A DNA stretch of 64,000 bases, from positions 124,001 through 188,000 of the forward strand of contig NZ_JAIGNT010000003.1 in NCBI RefSeq assembly GCF_019711635.1, in the 5' to 3' direction. How positions within the stretch are numbered: the first letter of the stretch is position 1; the number at the start of each line of letters is the position of its first letter. Positions 29,857 through 37,616 of this stretch are shown here, in pieces. The notes beneath the pieces were generated by a model that was not told where the DNA came from, searched no databases, and worked only from the letters and a program-made list of their open reading frames with translations. This stretch comes from Qipengyuania huizhouensis (GTDB lineage Bacteria > Pseudomonadota > Alphaproteobacteria > Sphingomonadales > Sphingomonadaceae). A program made the position numbers and the translations under genes.

Positions 29857-30510
29857 ATGAAGAAGACTGCAATTCTCGCAGCACTTACCTGCGCCGCGAT
29901 CGCCGCGCCTGCCGCTGCACAAGAGGTCAAAGCATTCGACGGACCGCGCGCCGAAGTTCTCGTAGGTTATGACCGTTTCGACGCGGGCATCGATGGCGAA
30001 GATTTCGACGGCAATTCCGAAGACATCTTCTACGGTGCGGCGGTTGGCTACGACTTCCAGAGCGTCGGTCTCGTCGTCGGTATCGAAGGCGAAATCGCAA
30101 GCTCCGGCAATGGCGCTGAAGAGACCTTCACCGATGGAGCGGACGAGCTGACTGTCAGCCTCGAGGACGGCGTGAACCTCTATGGCGGCGCCCGCATCGG
30201 CACGATGTTCGGGAACGGCTTGATCTATGCCAAGGCCGGTTTCGCCCACACCAATATCGATCTGGATGGCAGCGCCACTATCGACGGCGTCACCGAATCC
30301 GATAGCGCCGACATTTCCTTCAGCGGCCTGCGCTTCGGGGGTGGCTACGAATATTCCTTTGGCGCTGCCTACGGAAAGCTCGAGTACCGTTACACCAACT
30401 ATTCAGACGGTGATGTCGAATACGACGGTGAGAGTATCGATCCCAATGCATTCGGCGAAATCGACCTGGAACGCCATCAGCTCGTTGTCGGCCTCGGTTA
30501 CCGCTTCTAA
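29857..30510 (+). CDS. Outer-membrane beta-barrel protein (Omp25/opacity-like)
   Basis: A 217-residue protein with a signal peptide (MKKTAILAALTCAAIAAPAAAQ) and an alternating hydrophobic pattern typical of an eight-stranded barrel: AEVLVGYDRFDAG, YGGARIGTMFGNGLIYAKAG, YGKLEYRYTNYSDG and a terminal HQLVVGLGYRF ending in Phe, the BamA-recognised signature. It is rich in Asp, and the extracellular loops look acidic. CGGAGG precedes ATG 29857. A strong hairpin follows. Function probably structural. Confidence 0.88.
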   Translation: MKKTAILAALTCAAIAAPAAAQEVKAFDGPRAEVLVGYDRFDAGIDGEDFDGNSEDIFYGAAVGYDFQSVGLVVGIEGEIASSGNGAEETFTDGADELTVSLEDGVNLYGGARIGTMFGNGLIYAKAGFAHTNIDLDGSATIDGVTESDSADISFSGLRFGGGYEYSFGAAYGKLEYRYTNYSDGDVEYDGESIDPNAFGEIDLERHQLVVGLGYRF

Positions 30511-30515
30511 CCTTC

Positions 30516-30544
30516 ACAGTGGGGAGGCGTAGCCTTCCCACTGT
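30516..30544 (+). terminator. Hairpin terminator after the barrel gene
   Basis: A 13-bp stem, ACAGTGGGGAGGC against GCCTTCCCACTGT with a GTA loop and one G-T pair, starts 6 bp after the stop codon. No T run follows, so termination may be Rho-assisted, or the hairpin may protect the transcript. Confidence 0.65.
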
Positions 30545-30807
30545 CTCATCATTGACCCTCATGCCAAGCTGCTTTCGGACGCAGTTTAATTTCCAGTATA
30601 TCGGACAGTATTTGTCGTTCCGAACCAAGCAGACCGGCCGTCCCAATCGGGAGAAGTGCCGAAGAGAAACGGAGACGGCAACCTCATCTCGTAAGGCGCA
30701 CTAGGCACTCTAGCTTCCGCATCTTCCCACGACGGGGGGCATCCATTGACAGAAGCGAGTTTGGGGCGGACCATGCTGTAGGGTGAAACACCGGAAAAAC
30801 GAAATCA

Positions 30808-31068
30808 GTGGAACAGAAACTCAAGTCGCTTGCTTCGAAAGCACGAGACGTAGCCGTCTGCGCTGAAGCAGCCGCCGCTGGCGATGACTCTGCGATGAGT
30901 GATCTGCTTCAGGCCATGATGGCGTACCGCCAAGCGGCGGTAGCCTACCTCGCGCATCCCTCGGTGGGTGACTATGTCCGTTTCGATGCGGCGAAATACA
31001 AGGGTGAAACGCGAGAAGCGTTAGAGCGGATCGCCGAACTGATCGATCGACTAAACGATGCCCCCTGA
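30808..31068 (+). CDS. Small hypothetical protein
   Basis: An 86-residue, largely helical protein beginning at GTG 30808 (GGAAAA upstream). Helices at about 1-45 (LASKARDVAVCAEAAAAG, AMSDLLQAMMAYRQAAVAYL) and 60-83. I do not recognise a family. It stands alone between gene-free stretches, and both start codon and reality are uncertain. Confidence 0.4.
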   Translation: MEQKLKSLASKARDVAVCAEAAAAGDDSAMSDLLQAMMAYRQAAVAYLAHPSVGDYVRFDAAKYKGETREALERIAELIDRLNDAP

Positions 31069-31492
31069 CGATTTTTGTAGGGGGTCGGAATAACTCATTC
31101 ACCGCCTACGCAAAGGCGTCTAATCTTAGTCCGCGATGATCGAAGCGGAAGAGCGCTTCATCGCACCACACCGGTTCACGAGGGCGGGCGAACCGTAGCC
31201 TGACTGGTCATTCGAATGGGCGGAGAAAACACGTTAGGACTGCCAGCGTCTAACGGTTGGCGGTGAAGGTGTGCGACGAGACGGAGGCATGGGGTCGAAT
31301 CCATGAAAGATGCGCCACGCCGCACCGCAGGCCCGCTAATGGATAGGATCGGATGCGTCTAGGACTCATAGCAGAACAGTGTTCTTCTCGTGACCGCTTT
31401 GGGGCCGGAAGCGGACCGTCGGCTCTTGTACAAATAAACTAGCTAAGCAGACCGAAGAGTTTGGGTTCTAATGGTGTGCCGGACGCAGCGAA
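31069..31492. other. Gene-free stretch at the left edge of the copper island
   Basis: No gene I can support in 424 bp. A dispersed-repeat copy lies at about 31389-31424 (reverse orientation: CCGCTTCCGGCCCCAAAGCG). A short inverted repeat, GGTTC and GAACC, occurs near 31174-31195. No tRNA or known RNA recognised. Confidence 0.55.
31389..31424. repeat. Dispersed degenerate repeat, copy E
   Basis: Reverse complement reads CCGACGGTCCGCTTCCGG then CCCCAAAGCGGTCACG, the best match to the core seen in copy B. Confidence 0.55.
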
Positions 31493-32221
31493 TTACGCTC
31501 GCCTTGCGCGGGGACGACGTAGTTTGGGAAAGCGGTTGGCAAGAAGCACGAAGCCGGAGACAGCAATGACGGTCCCGCCAATGCCGAACAATAGCAACCA
31601 CCAGCTATTGATCCGATGCCTCTCGTTCCAATCCATGATGTGGAGCCCCCATATGAAATCGAAGAAGCGCCATGTGTCGCTTCTCGCAGCCAGTAGGGCG
31701 CCATTGGACGCGTCGATATAGAGACGCGTTGCATCCGGGTCACCGAATTGCACCTGCCACGCCGGGAAAGGACCGCTGAATTCGGTGCCGACTGGCTTCG
31801 CAACCGAAGTGGTCCCCTTGATGGTAGCCTTGGGCCCAGACCAGGCATTCAAGGCAATTGCCTCTGCAGTCTCGCGCGGTAGGGGCGAGAGGAGCCGTCC
31901 GGTGGAAGGGTCATGAAGGCTTGTGGTGCCGTCCGAACGGCGCAGCTCCACCATCGGTCTAGCGTTGATCATTTTAGTCGTGACCGAGACCAGATCTCCG
32001 CCATTTGACGCCCATGCGGGCAGTGCCGCGTTAGTGCTTAATGGCGCAGGCTCGCGCGAGATGACGTGCTCGGAGCGGACGTGCTCAATCTTCAGATAAG
32101 ACATGAGTGTGCCGGTGGCCATCCACAACAGAGCTTGCACGCCTACGAAGACGGCCAGCCATTTGTGGACTTTGCTACCGAAGATATGCAGCCGAAGCTT
32201 ACGCGACCGTTGAATTGCCAT
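31493..32221 (-). CDS. PepSY-domain membrane protein
   Basis: A 242-residue protein with an N-terminal membrane helix (HKWLAVFVGVQALLWMATGTLM), a periplasmic region carrying a PepSY-like segment (WQVQFGDPDATRLYIDASNG), and a second helix (SWWLLLFGIGGTVIAVSGFVLL) with a basic tail. The HKW and WGLHIMDW motifs are typical of PepSY-associated membrane proteins. Last gene of the leftward copA-copB operon, 19 bp after the preceding gene, so probably copper-induced. Exact role unknown. Confidence 0.85.
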   Translation of the reverse strand: MAIQRSRKLRLHIFGSKVHKWLAVFVGVQALLWMATGTLMSYLKIEHVRSEHVISREPAPLSTNAALPAWASNGGDLVSVTTKMINARPMVELRRSDGTTSLHDPSTGRLLSPLPRETAEAIALNAWSGPKATIKGTTSVAKPVGTEFSGPFPAWQVQFGDPDATRLYIDASNGALLAARSDTWRFFDFIWGLHIMDWNERHRINSWWLLLFGIGGTVIAVSGFVLLANRFPKLRRPRARRA

Positions 32222-32240
32222 CTTAAAATCGACTGCCTGA

Positions 32241-32747
32241 TCAGTTCGGACGCGGGGCGCGGGACGAGGAGTGATACTGGGCGATTTTCCATGCGCTGTG
32301 CCCGTGAGTCAGGACGGACGTGGCGACCCCGTCTCGCTCGATCACGCGGCCGTCCTTAAGGGCAATCCGGTATCGATAGGTTTCATGGCCTAACGCTACA
32401 TGGCCGACCATCCGGACATTCACCGTCGGATTTGTGAAAGTGAACTCGGTGATCTCGCCCAGTTCGGGGCCGAGATGATGCTCCATGTACTGCGCAAAGG
32501 AGCCTTCAGCTTTGCCGTTCTCAAACACCATGGAATCGTCTGCGAACAGCGCTCTCATGGCGGCCTCGTCTCGCGCGACCAAGGCGTCTCGGTAGGCGAC
32601 GAGCGTTGCTTGCGCATCTTGCTCGAGCGCGTCCTGGACATCGCCGTGTGTGTCGTGTGCCGAATGATCGGAGTGCTGAGCTTGAGCCGCAACAGGCACT
32701 ACAGCGAGTGCGGCTGCAGCCGAAGCCGCAAAATATACAAACTTCAT
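32241..32747 (-). CDS. Secreted NTF2-like (SnoaL/DUF4440) protein
   Basis: A 168-residue protein with a signal peptide (MKFVYFAASAAAALAVVPVAAQ). A His/Asp-rich segment follows (HSDHSAHDTHGD), then an NTF2-like fold (LVAYRDALVARDEAAMRALFADD, SVLTHGHSAWKIAQYHSS). The histidines suggest metal binding. ATG 32747 is preceded by GAGAGGAC. Between copB (13 bp gap) and the PepSY gene, so part of the copper operon. Confidence 0.85.
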   Translation of the reverse strand: MKFVYFAASAAAALAVVPVAAQAQHSDHSAHDTHGDVQDALEQDAQATLVAYRDALVARDEAAMRALFADDSMVFENGKAEGSFAQYMEHHLGPELGEITEFTFTNPTVNVRMVGHVALGHETYRYRIALKDGRVIERDGVATSVLTHGHSAWKIAQYHSSSRAPRPN

Positions 32748-32760
32748 TGTAGTCCTCTCT

Positions 32761-33915
32761 TTAGAACCAGAATCGGACACCGACGACGTAGTTTGTCACG
32801 CTGGGATCTTCCCCTGCGAGACGCGCATAGTCCGCGCTCTGGCCAACTTTCCATTCCTGCTCTACCCCGATGTACGGGGCGAACTCGCGAGCGATTTCGT
32901 AACGGAGGCGCAGCCCCAGTTCGACCGAATCCAGGCCCGCACCGATGCCGAGCTCGGGAATGTCCTGAGCAGAAAGACTTACCTCAGCCCGAGGTTGCAG
33001 GAGAAGGCGCTGCGTGATGCGCTGGTCAAGCTCGCCTTCTACACTTGCAGTCAGGTCGCCCTTGTTTGACAGAAAAGCGGCTGCATCGAGTTCAAAAGTA
33101 TAGGGTGCCAAACCCTGCACACCGATGACGGCATGGGTGCGCTCGGGACCGGTCAGATCCTGCCGGACGCCAACCTGAAGATCCCACCACGGTCCGATCG
33201 CGTGGCTCCAAAGTCCCTGTATCTCGGCGGACTCCAACTGTTCCCCGAAGGCGCCTTCGCCCTCGCTCTTGAACCAGAATTTGTCGGTATCGCCACCGTA
33301 GTAGCCCTGCACGTCCCAAAGATAGCCATCGCTATCTTCTCGCGCGCGATATTCAGCGCGGTCGCCCTGGAACCAGAACACCTTCATGCCGCCGTTCTCA
33401 GTGCGAAGGGCATTGCGCGAGGCTCGCATGGCATCGGCACCCCAGATCGCATCGGCAGCGCGTGGCGGACCCGATCCTGCCGCAGCCGGAGGCGCCCCTT
33501 CCGGGATGGGTGTCATGTCCATGGTACCGTGCCCCATCGCACCGTGATCCATGGTTGTCTGTTCGGGTTGCTGCGTGTTTTTATGGCCCATCGCGGAATG
33601 GTCCATGCCTTCCATCTTGGAATGATCCATGGTGGAGTGGTCCATGCCCTGCATCTGACTATGGTCCATCTGGGAATGGTCCATTTGAGAATGGTCCATG
33701 CCGGTATGGCCGTCCTGCGCAGGTTCGGTTGGTTGCGCTTTGGGCGCACACGCCCCCTCAGGCACCGAATGGCCCATAGCGCGGTGGCGTTCGGCCTCTT
33801 TTTCGCATTCGGTCTGAGCAGGTGATTGCGCGGAAGGCATCGCGTGGCCCGAATGGTCCTGTGCGATAGCGGGGGCGGCGGTGCTCACGAAGAGCATGGC
33901 GACAAGCAGGCGCAT
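32761..33915 (-). CDS. copB: Copper resistance protein CopB (outer membrane)
   Basis: A 384-residue protein: signal peptide, then a Met/His-rich region with tandem MDHSQM and MDHSTM-type repeats (about residues 70-135) that can bind copper ions, then a beta-barrel domain (WDVQGYYGGDTDKFWFKSEG, LQVGVRQDLTGPERTH, ending VTNYVVGVRFWF). CopB sits in the outer membrane and works with CopA in periplasmic copper sequestration. Its ATG shares one base with the copA stop (TGATG), so it is coupled to copA. Confidence 0.95.
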   Translation of the reverse strand: MRLLVAMLFVSTAAPAIAQDHSGHAMPSAQSPAQTECEKEAERHRAMGHSVPEGACAPKAQPTEPAQDGHTGMDHSQMDHSQMDHSQMQGMDHSTMDHSKMEGMDHSAMGHKNTQQPEQTTMDHGAMGHGTMDMTPIPEGAPPAAAGSGPPRAADAIWGADAMRASRNALRTENGGMKVFWFQGDRAEYRAREDSDGYLWDVQGYYGGDTDKFWFKSEGEGAFGEQLESAEIQGLWSHAIGPWWDLQVGVRQDLTGPERTHAVIGVQGLAPYTFELDAAAFLSNKGDLTASVEGELDQRITQRLLLQPRAEVSLSAQDIPELGIGAGLDSVELGLRLRYEIAREFAPYIGVEQEWKVGQSADYARLAGEDPSVTNYVVGVRFWF

Positions 33916-35735
33916 CAGTCTTCTCCCACCCGCTTCACATCGGGCTGGTTGCCCCGCGGCGCGACGGTCACGATCTGAAACATGCCAGAGTGCATGTGAT
34001 AGAGCAGGTGGCAGTGGAAGGCCCAGTCGCCCTCTTCGTCGGCGGTAAGGTCGAAGGTAGCGCTGCCACCGGGCTGCACGATAACGGTATGCTTTTGCGG
34101 CTGGCGATCGGCAGGTGCACCGTTGACCAGTTCGAAGAAGTGCCCGTGCAAATGGATCGGGTGCGCCATCATCGTGTCATTGACCAGCTTCACCCGGACA
34201 CGCTCATTGTAGGCGAAGCGGATGGGATCGTCGCTCACGGCGGTGAACTTCTTGCCATCGAACGACCACATGTAGCGCTCCATGTTGCCCGTCAGATGGA
34301 TTTCCATCTGACGCGATGGGCGGCGCAAATCGTCATTAGATTCGAGCGCAACGAGATCCCTGTAATTGAGGACCTTGTGGGGTACGTTGTCCAAGCCAAG
34401 ACCCGGATCGCCCATGCGATCGACAGGGTTCATCGACACCATGTCGATACCGGGGCCGATCCTTACGTCGGAAGGCAGCTTGGACGTGTCACGCATGTTC
34501 ATGCCGCTCATATCCATCCCGCCCATCGGCTCGGCAGCGGCTCCTTGCGATGGCATGTCATGGCCCATGGCCGAATGGTCCATCCCGGCCATGTCACCAC
34601 CGCCATGATCCATTCCGCCCGACCCGTGGTTCATGCCCATGTCCGCCATCGTCAGCAGCGGCGGGTCGCGCAGGGGCGGTACGCTTGCGCGCGCACCGGG
34701 GCGGGATGCCAAAGTGGCCACAGCCATGCCTGACCGGTCCATGCTCTCGGCGATGATCGTCCGGGCTTCGCCAGTCGGCTCGACAACGATGTCGTAAGTC
34801 TCTGCCGTGCCTATCTGGAATTCTTCAACTTCGACCGGGCGCACGTTCTGGCCATCGGCGCCGACCACCCAGAACTTAACCCCGGGAATACGAACATTGA
34901 AGAACGTCATGGCGCTGCCGTTGATTATGCGCAGCCGCACCCGTTCGCCGGGGTTGAAGAGATACTCCAACCCTTCTTCCGGTCCCCGCCCGTTGGCGAG
35001 ATAGGTGTAGGTCGAACCCGTTACGTCCAGAATGTCGGTCGCCATCATGCGCATACGCGCCCACATCCTGCGGTCCTCGCCCGACAGGGGATAGTCGTCG
35101 GTCCAGGTATTCTGCTGGTAATTGAAGTAGCCTTCGCCCTTCTTGAGCTTGTCCATGATGGTATGTGGATGGAGAGGGGTGAATTCGCTCAGCAACAGGA
35201 CGTAATCGCGGTCGGCCTGGACCGGATCGGTTGCGGCGGGTTCGACCACGATCGGGCCGTAGTGCCCCGCCTGCTCCTGCAGCCCCGAGTGACTGTGCCA
35301 CCAGTAGGTGCCGCTCTGTCGCAGCGCGGGAATGTCATAAACGAATGTCTCACCCGGCTTGATCCCCGGGAAGCTGACGCCGGGAACGCCGTCGAACTGG
35401 AAAGGCAGCAGCAGGCCGTGCCAGTGGATCGAGCTGTCTTCATCGAGCGTGTTCGTGACCGCGAGCCGAACCGGCTGACCTTCCTTGAGGCGAACCAGCG
35501 GACCCGGCACGCTGCCGTTGACGGCGATCGCGTGTCCGCGACGCCCCTGCACGACGCGAGGCCCTTCGCCGATTGTCAGAGCGATGTCGCGGCCCGACAC
35601 CTCGTCGAAACCGGGGCGGATAGATTCATTACCGTGCAGATCGGCACCGCGGGCCCAGGCAGGCAGGGCCAATGCACCTGCGCCCAGCGCTCCAGCCCCT
35701 AACAGTCGTCGACGTGAAACCAGCAATTCGGACAT
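33915..35735 (-). CDS. copA: Copper resistance multicopper oxidase CopA
   Basis: A 606-residue periplasmic multicopper oxidase that would oxidise Cu(I) to Cu(II). A Tat signal (SRRRLLGAGALGAGALALPAWA) leads. Copper ligand motifs are HWHGLLLPF and WWHSHSG near the N-terminus, and HPIHLHGHFFE and HCHLLYHMHSGM at the C-terminus. A Met/His-rich insert (GMNHGSGGMDHGGGDMAGMD and further) lies between, as in CopA/PcoA. I chose ATG 35735 over a longer frame because AGGAG precedes it and the Tat motif follows at once. First gene of the leftward copper operon; CsoR-type operators lie just upstream. Confidence 0.96.
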   Translation of the reverse strand: MSELLVSRRRLLGAGALGAGALALPAWARGADLHGNESIRPGFDEVSGRDIALTIGEGPRVVQGRRGHAIAVNGSVPGPLVRLKEGQPVRLAVTNTLDEDSSIHWHGLLLPFQFDGVPGVSFPGIKPGETFVYDIPALRQSGTYWWHSHSGLQEQAGHYGPIVVEPAATDPVQADRDYVLLLSEFTPLHPHTIMDKLKKGEGYFNYQQNTWTDDYPLSGEDRRMWARMRMMATDILDVTGSTYTYLANGRGPEEGLEYLFNPGERVRLRIINGSAMTFFNVRIPGVKFWVVGADGQNVRPVEVEEFQIGTAETYDIVVEPTGEARTIIAESMDRSGMAVATLASRPGARASVPPLRDPPLLTMADMGMNHGSGGMDHGGGDMAGMDHSAMGHDMPSQGAAAEPMGGMDMSGMNMRDTSKLPSDVRIGPGIDMVSMNPVDRMGDPGLGLDNVPHKVLNYRDLVALESNDDLRRPSRQMEIHLTGNMERYMWSFDGKKFTAVSDDPIRFAYNERVRVKLVNDTMMAHPIHLHGHFFELVNGAPADRQPQKHTVIVQPGGSATFDLTADEEGDWAFHCHLLYHMHSGMFQIVTVAPRGNQPDVKRVGED

Positions 35736-35760
35736 GGGTCTTGCAACTCCTTTGGCCCTT

Positions 35761-35806
35761 GTCATATATACCCCCCAGGAGTATTGCAAGATACCCCGCG
35801 GGGTAT
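35761..35806. promoter_or_regulatory. Divergent copper promoter region with two CsoR-type operators
   Basis: Site 2 (35791-35806) is a perfect palindrome, ATACCCCGCGGGGTAT. Site 1 (35768-35784) is ATACCCCCCAGGAGTAT, a near match. Candidate promoters overlap: rightward TTGTCA (35759) with TATTGC after 17 bp, and leftward TTGCAA (35789-35784) with TATGAC after 17 bp. Site 1 lies in both spacers. The pattern fits repression of both arms by the CsoR-like protein encoded alongside. Confidence 0.75.
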
Positions 35807-35828
35807 TGCGGCAGATGGAGTGCAAAAC

Positions 35829-36104
35829 GTGTCAGCAACCGATGGTTCCCGCATCGTCAATCGTCTTCGCAGGATCGAAGGACAGGTGCGCGGCGTCGCG
35901 CAGATGATCGAGAACGATCGCTACTGTATCGACGTCCTTAATCAGGTGCAGGCAATAAAGGCCGCACTGGGTCGGGCCGAGAGCGAGATACTCAAGCGCC
36001 ATGCTGCGTGCTGTGTGGCTGACGCGATTGCCAGCGGTGACGCTGACGAGCAGAAACAGAAGTTCAGCGAGCTGGTCGACCTGTTCGAGAAGGCAAAGCG
36101 GTGA
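35829..36104 (+). CDS. csoR: CsoR-family copper-sensing repressor
   Basis: A 91-residue four-helix repressor. The conserved RLRRIEGQVRGVAQMIENDR DNA-binding helix is followed by ligand residues Cys33, His58 and Cys62; the Cys-X24-His-X3-Cys spacing is that of Cu(I)-sensing CsoR, unlike the ligand sets of RcnR or FrmR. I chose GTG 35829 (GGAG 8 bases upstream); earlier in-frame TTG and GTG codons lie in or near the operator. Its stop overlaps the DUF2231 start (GTGA). Confidence 0.9.
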   Translation: MSATDGSRIVNRLRRIEGQVRGVAQMIENDRYCIDVLNQVQAIKAALGRAESEILKRHAACCVADAIASGDADEQKQKFSELVDLFEKAKR

Positions 36105-36730
36105 CTTCCGTTCTCCGCTTTTTCGCCAGCCTGGCCCTCTTCCTCTCGGCAACGGTTGCGTTCGCGCACGGTGACGAAAAGCACGGCGGCGAAGAGGCGC
36201 GTCCAGCGGCAAGCGAGGTCGCCCATGCTCAGCCCGGGCACGATATGGAGGCAACGGGAAGCGCTGCGATTTCGAATGAAGCCGTGGAAGGTCACGATGA
36301 CGAGCAGGCTCAGAGCGAAGGTATCATCGGCGTTCTCAAGAGCCTGCATCCGGCAACGGTCCACTTTCCGATAGCGCTCTTCTTGATGGCCGCGCTTACC
36401 GAGCTGTTCGTTATGTCCCACCGTACACCCGAACGTGAAGCGGCCGTAAGGATCATGATCTTTGGCGGCGCTGCGGGAGGTGTCCTCGCCGCCCTCTTCG
36501 GGTGGATACACACTGGTCTGTGGTTCGGCGGCGATTTCGTCATGCAAGTCCACCGCTGGAACGGCATGCTGATTGCTGTCCTGGGCATTGCAGCAGCCTG
36601 GATTGCTTACCGCGCTTCAGGTTCGCGCGCTGCTCTGCGCGCATTGCTTTTTCCGATTGCCGCATTGCTCATTGTTCAAGGCTTCATGGGTGGAGAGCTC
36701 GCCCACGGACTCAATCATCTTAAGCTCTAA
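36101..36730 (+). CDS. DUF2231 membrane protein with His-rich N-terminus
   Basis: A 209-residue protein: a signal or anchor segment, a His/Asp/Glu-rich periplasmic stretch (HGDEKHGGEEARP and further to about residue 70), then four membrane helices of DUF2231 type (LHPATVHFPIALFLMAALTE opens the domain). The LHPxxVHFPIAL motif is diagnostic. Possible metal handling is inferred from the histidines and the copper context. GTG start coupled to csoR. Confidence 0.85.
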   Translation: MTSVLRFFASLALFLSATVAFAHGDEKHGGEEARPAASEVAHAQPGHDMEATGSAAISNEAVEGHDDEQAQSEGIIGVLKSLHPATVHFPIALFLMAALTELFVMSHRTPEREAAVRIMIFGGAAGGVLAALFGWIHTGLWFGGDFVMQVHRWNGMLIAVLGIAAAWIAYRASGSRAALRALLFPIAALLIVQGFMGGELAHGLNHLKL

Positions 36731-36741
36731 AGGAACCTCTC

Positions 36742-37113
36742 ATGCGTCCCGTTACCCTCGCATTCGCTGGAAAGTTGCTTGTTGTGCCTTCCTGCCTGTT
36801 GACGCTTGCAGCATGCGGTGACCCCGAAATGCCGGTCGATGATGGAGCGCCGGCGGCTGAGACGACGATCGCTTCTCCCGCTGCGACCAAGCCCGAAGTT
36901 ACGGCCACGCCCGCAACGGATGAGCCGATTGCCGTTCCTACCCAGGCTCCTTCGCCCAGTTCATCGCCCACTGCTTCGGCTCGCAAGGCCAGCCCTGCCC
37001 CTGTGGCGACACCTGCACCTGCCCCGACCGCAACGGCCGCTGCGGATCCGCATGCCGGGCACGACATGTCGAACATGTCGGAAGAGGACATGAAAACCAT
37101 GGGACACGACTGA
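36742..37113 (+). CDS. Lipoprotein with C-terminal Met/His copper-binding motif
   Basis: A 123-residue lipoprotein: a signal peptide with lipobox LAAC, a long Pro/Ala/Thr-rich flexible linker, and a C-terminal segment (HAGHDMSNMSEEDMKTMGHD) resembling Cu-binding Met/His clusters. It is probably a tethered periplasmic copper sponge. It shares one base with the start of the DUF411 gene. Confidence 0.8.
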   Translation: MRPVTLAFAGKLLVVPSCLLTLAACGDPEMPVDDGAPAAETTIASPAATKPEVTATPATDEPIAVPTQAPSPSSSPTASARKASPAPVATPAPAPTATAAADPHAGHDMSNMSEEDMKTMGHD

Positions 37114-37577
37114 TGAACTCGAATGGAAACAAGACCCGCCGCCCCTTTCTGCCCGTGCTCGGCACTGCACTTCTCGTAGCATGCACAGGCGCAGCTCAGG
37201 CTGCGAACTTCACCATGTACCGCGATCCCAGTTGCGGATGCTGCGAAGCCTGGGCAGCGCATATGCGCCACGGTGAAAAGCACGAGGTCGAGACGGTCGA
37301 TCACCCCGACATGGCGTCGGTAAAGACTGAGCACGGCGTGCCAGATGACTTGCGTTCGTGCCATACGATGATCGCGGACGGCTATGTGATAGAAGGACAT
37401 GTGCCTTCAACTGACGTCGAGCGCCTGCTCGCTGAAAGGCCCGAATGGGTCCAGGGTCTGGCGGTCGCAGGTATGCCGCTCGGCTCGCCAGGTATGGAAG
37501 CCGGGGGACGGACCCAGCCCTATCAGGTCATCGCTTTCGGCAATGGCCGCCGTGAGATTTTCGCGTCCTATCCCTGA
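37113..37577 (+). CDS. DUF411 (CopG-type) periplasmic metal-binding protein
   Basis: A 154-residue protein with an N-terminal signal peptide and a DUF411 domain: MYRDPSCGCCEAWAAHM with the metal-binding CGCC, HGVPDDLRSCHTMIADGYVIEGHVP and AVAGMPLGSPGME. DUF411 proteins are often found in copper or silver resistance operons, where they bind metal in the periplasm. Coupled to the lipoprotein gene. Confidence 0.9.
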   Translation: MNSNGNKTRRPFLPVLGTALLVACTGAAQAANFTMYRDPSCGCCEAWAAHMRHGEKHEVETVDHPDMASVKTEHGVPDDLRSCHTMIADGYVIEGHVPSTDVERLLAERPEWVQGLAVAGMPLGSPGMEAGGRTQPYQVIAFGNGRREIFASYP

Positions 37578-37616
37578 TCTCGATCACACACTCCTGCCAC
37601 GCAGAGGAGGCCGACT

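Noticed and set aside
31069..31492. Possible structured RNA in the gap at the left edge of the copper island
   Set aside because: Short inverted repeats are present, but no known RNA family pattern could be matched by eye.
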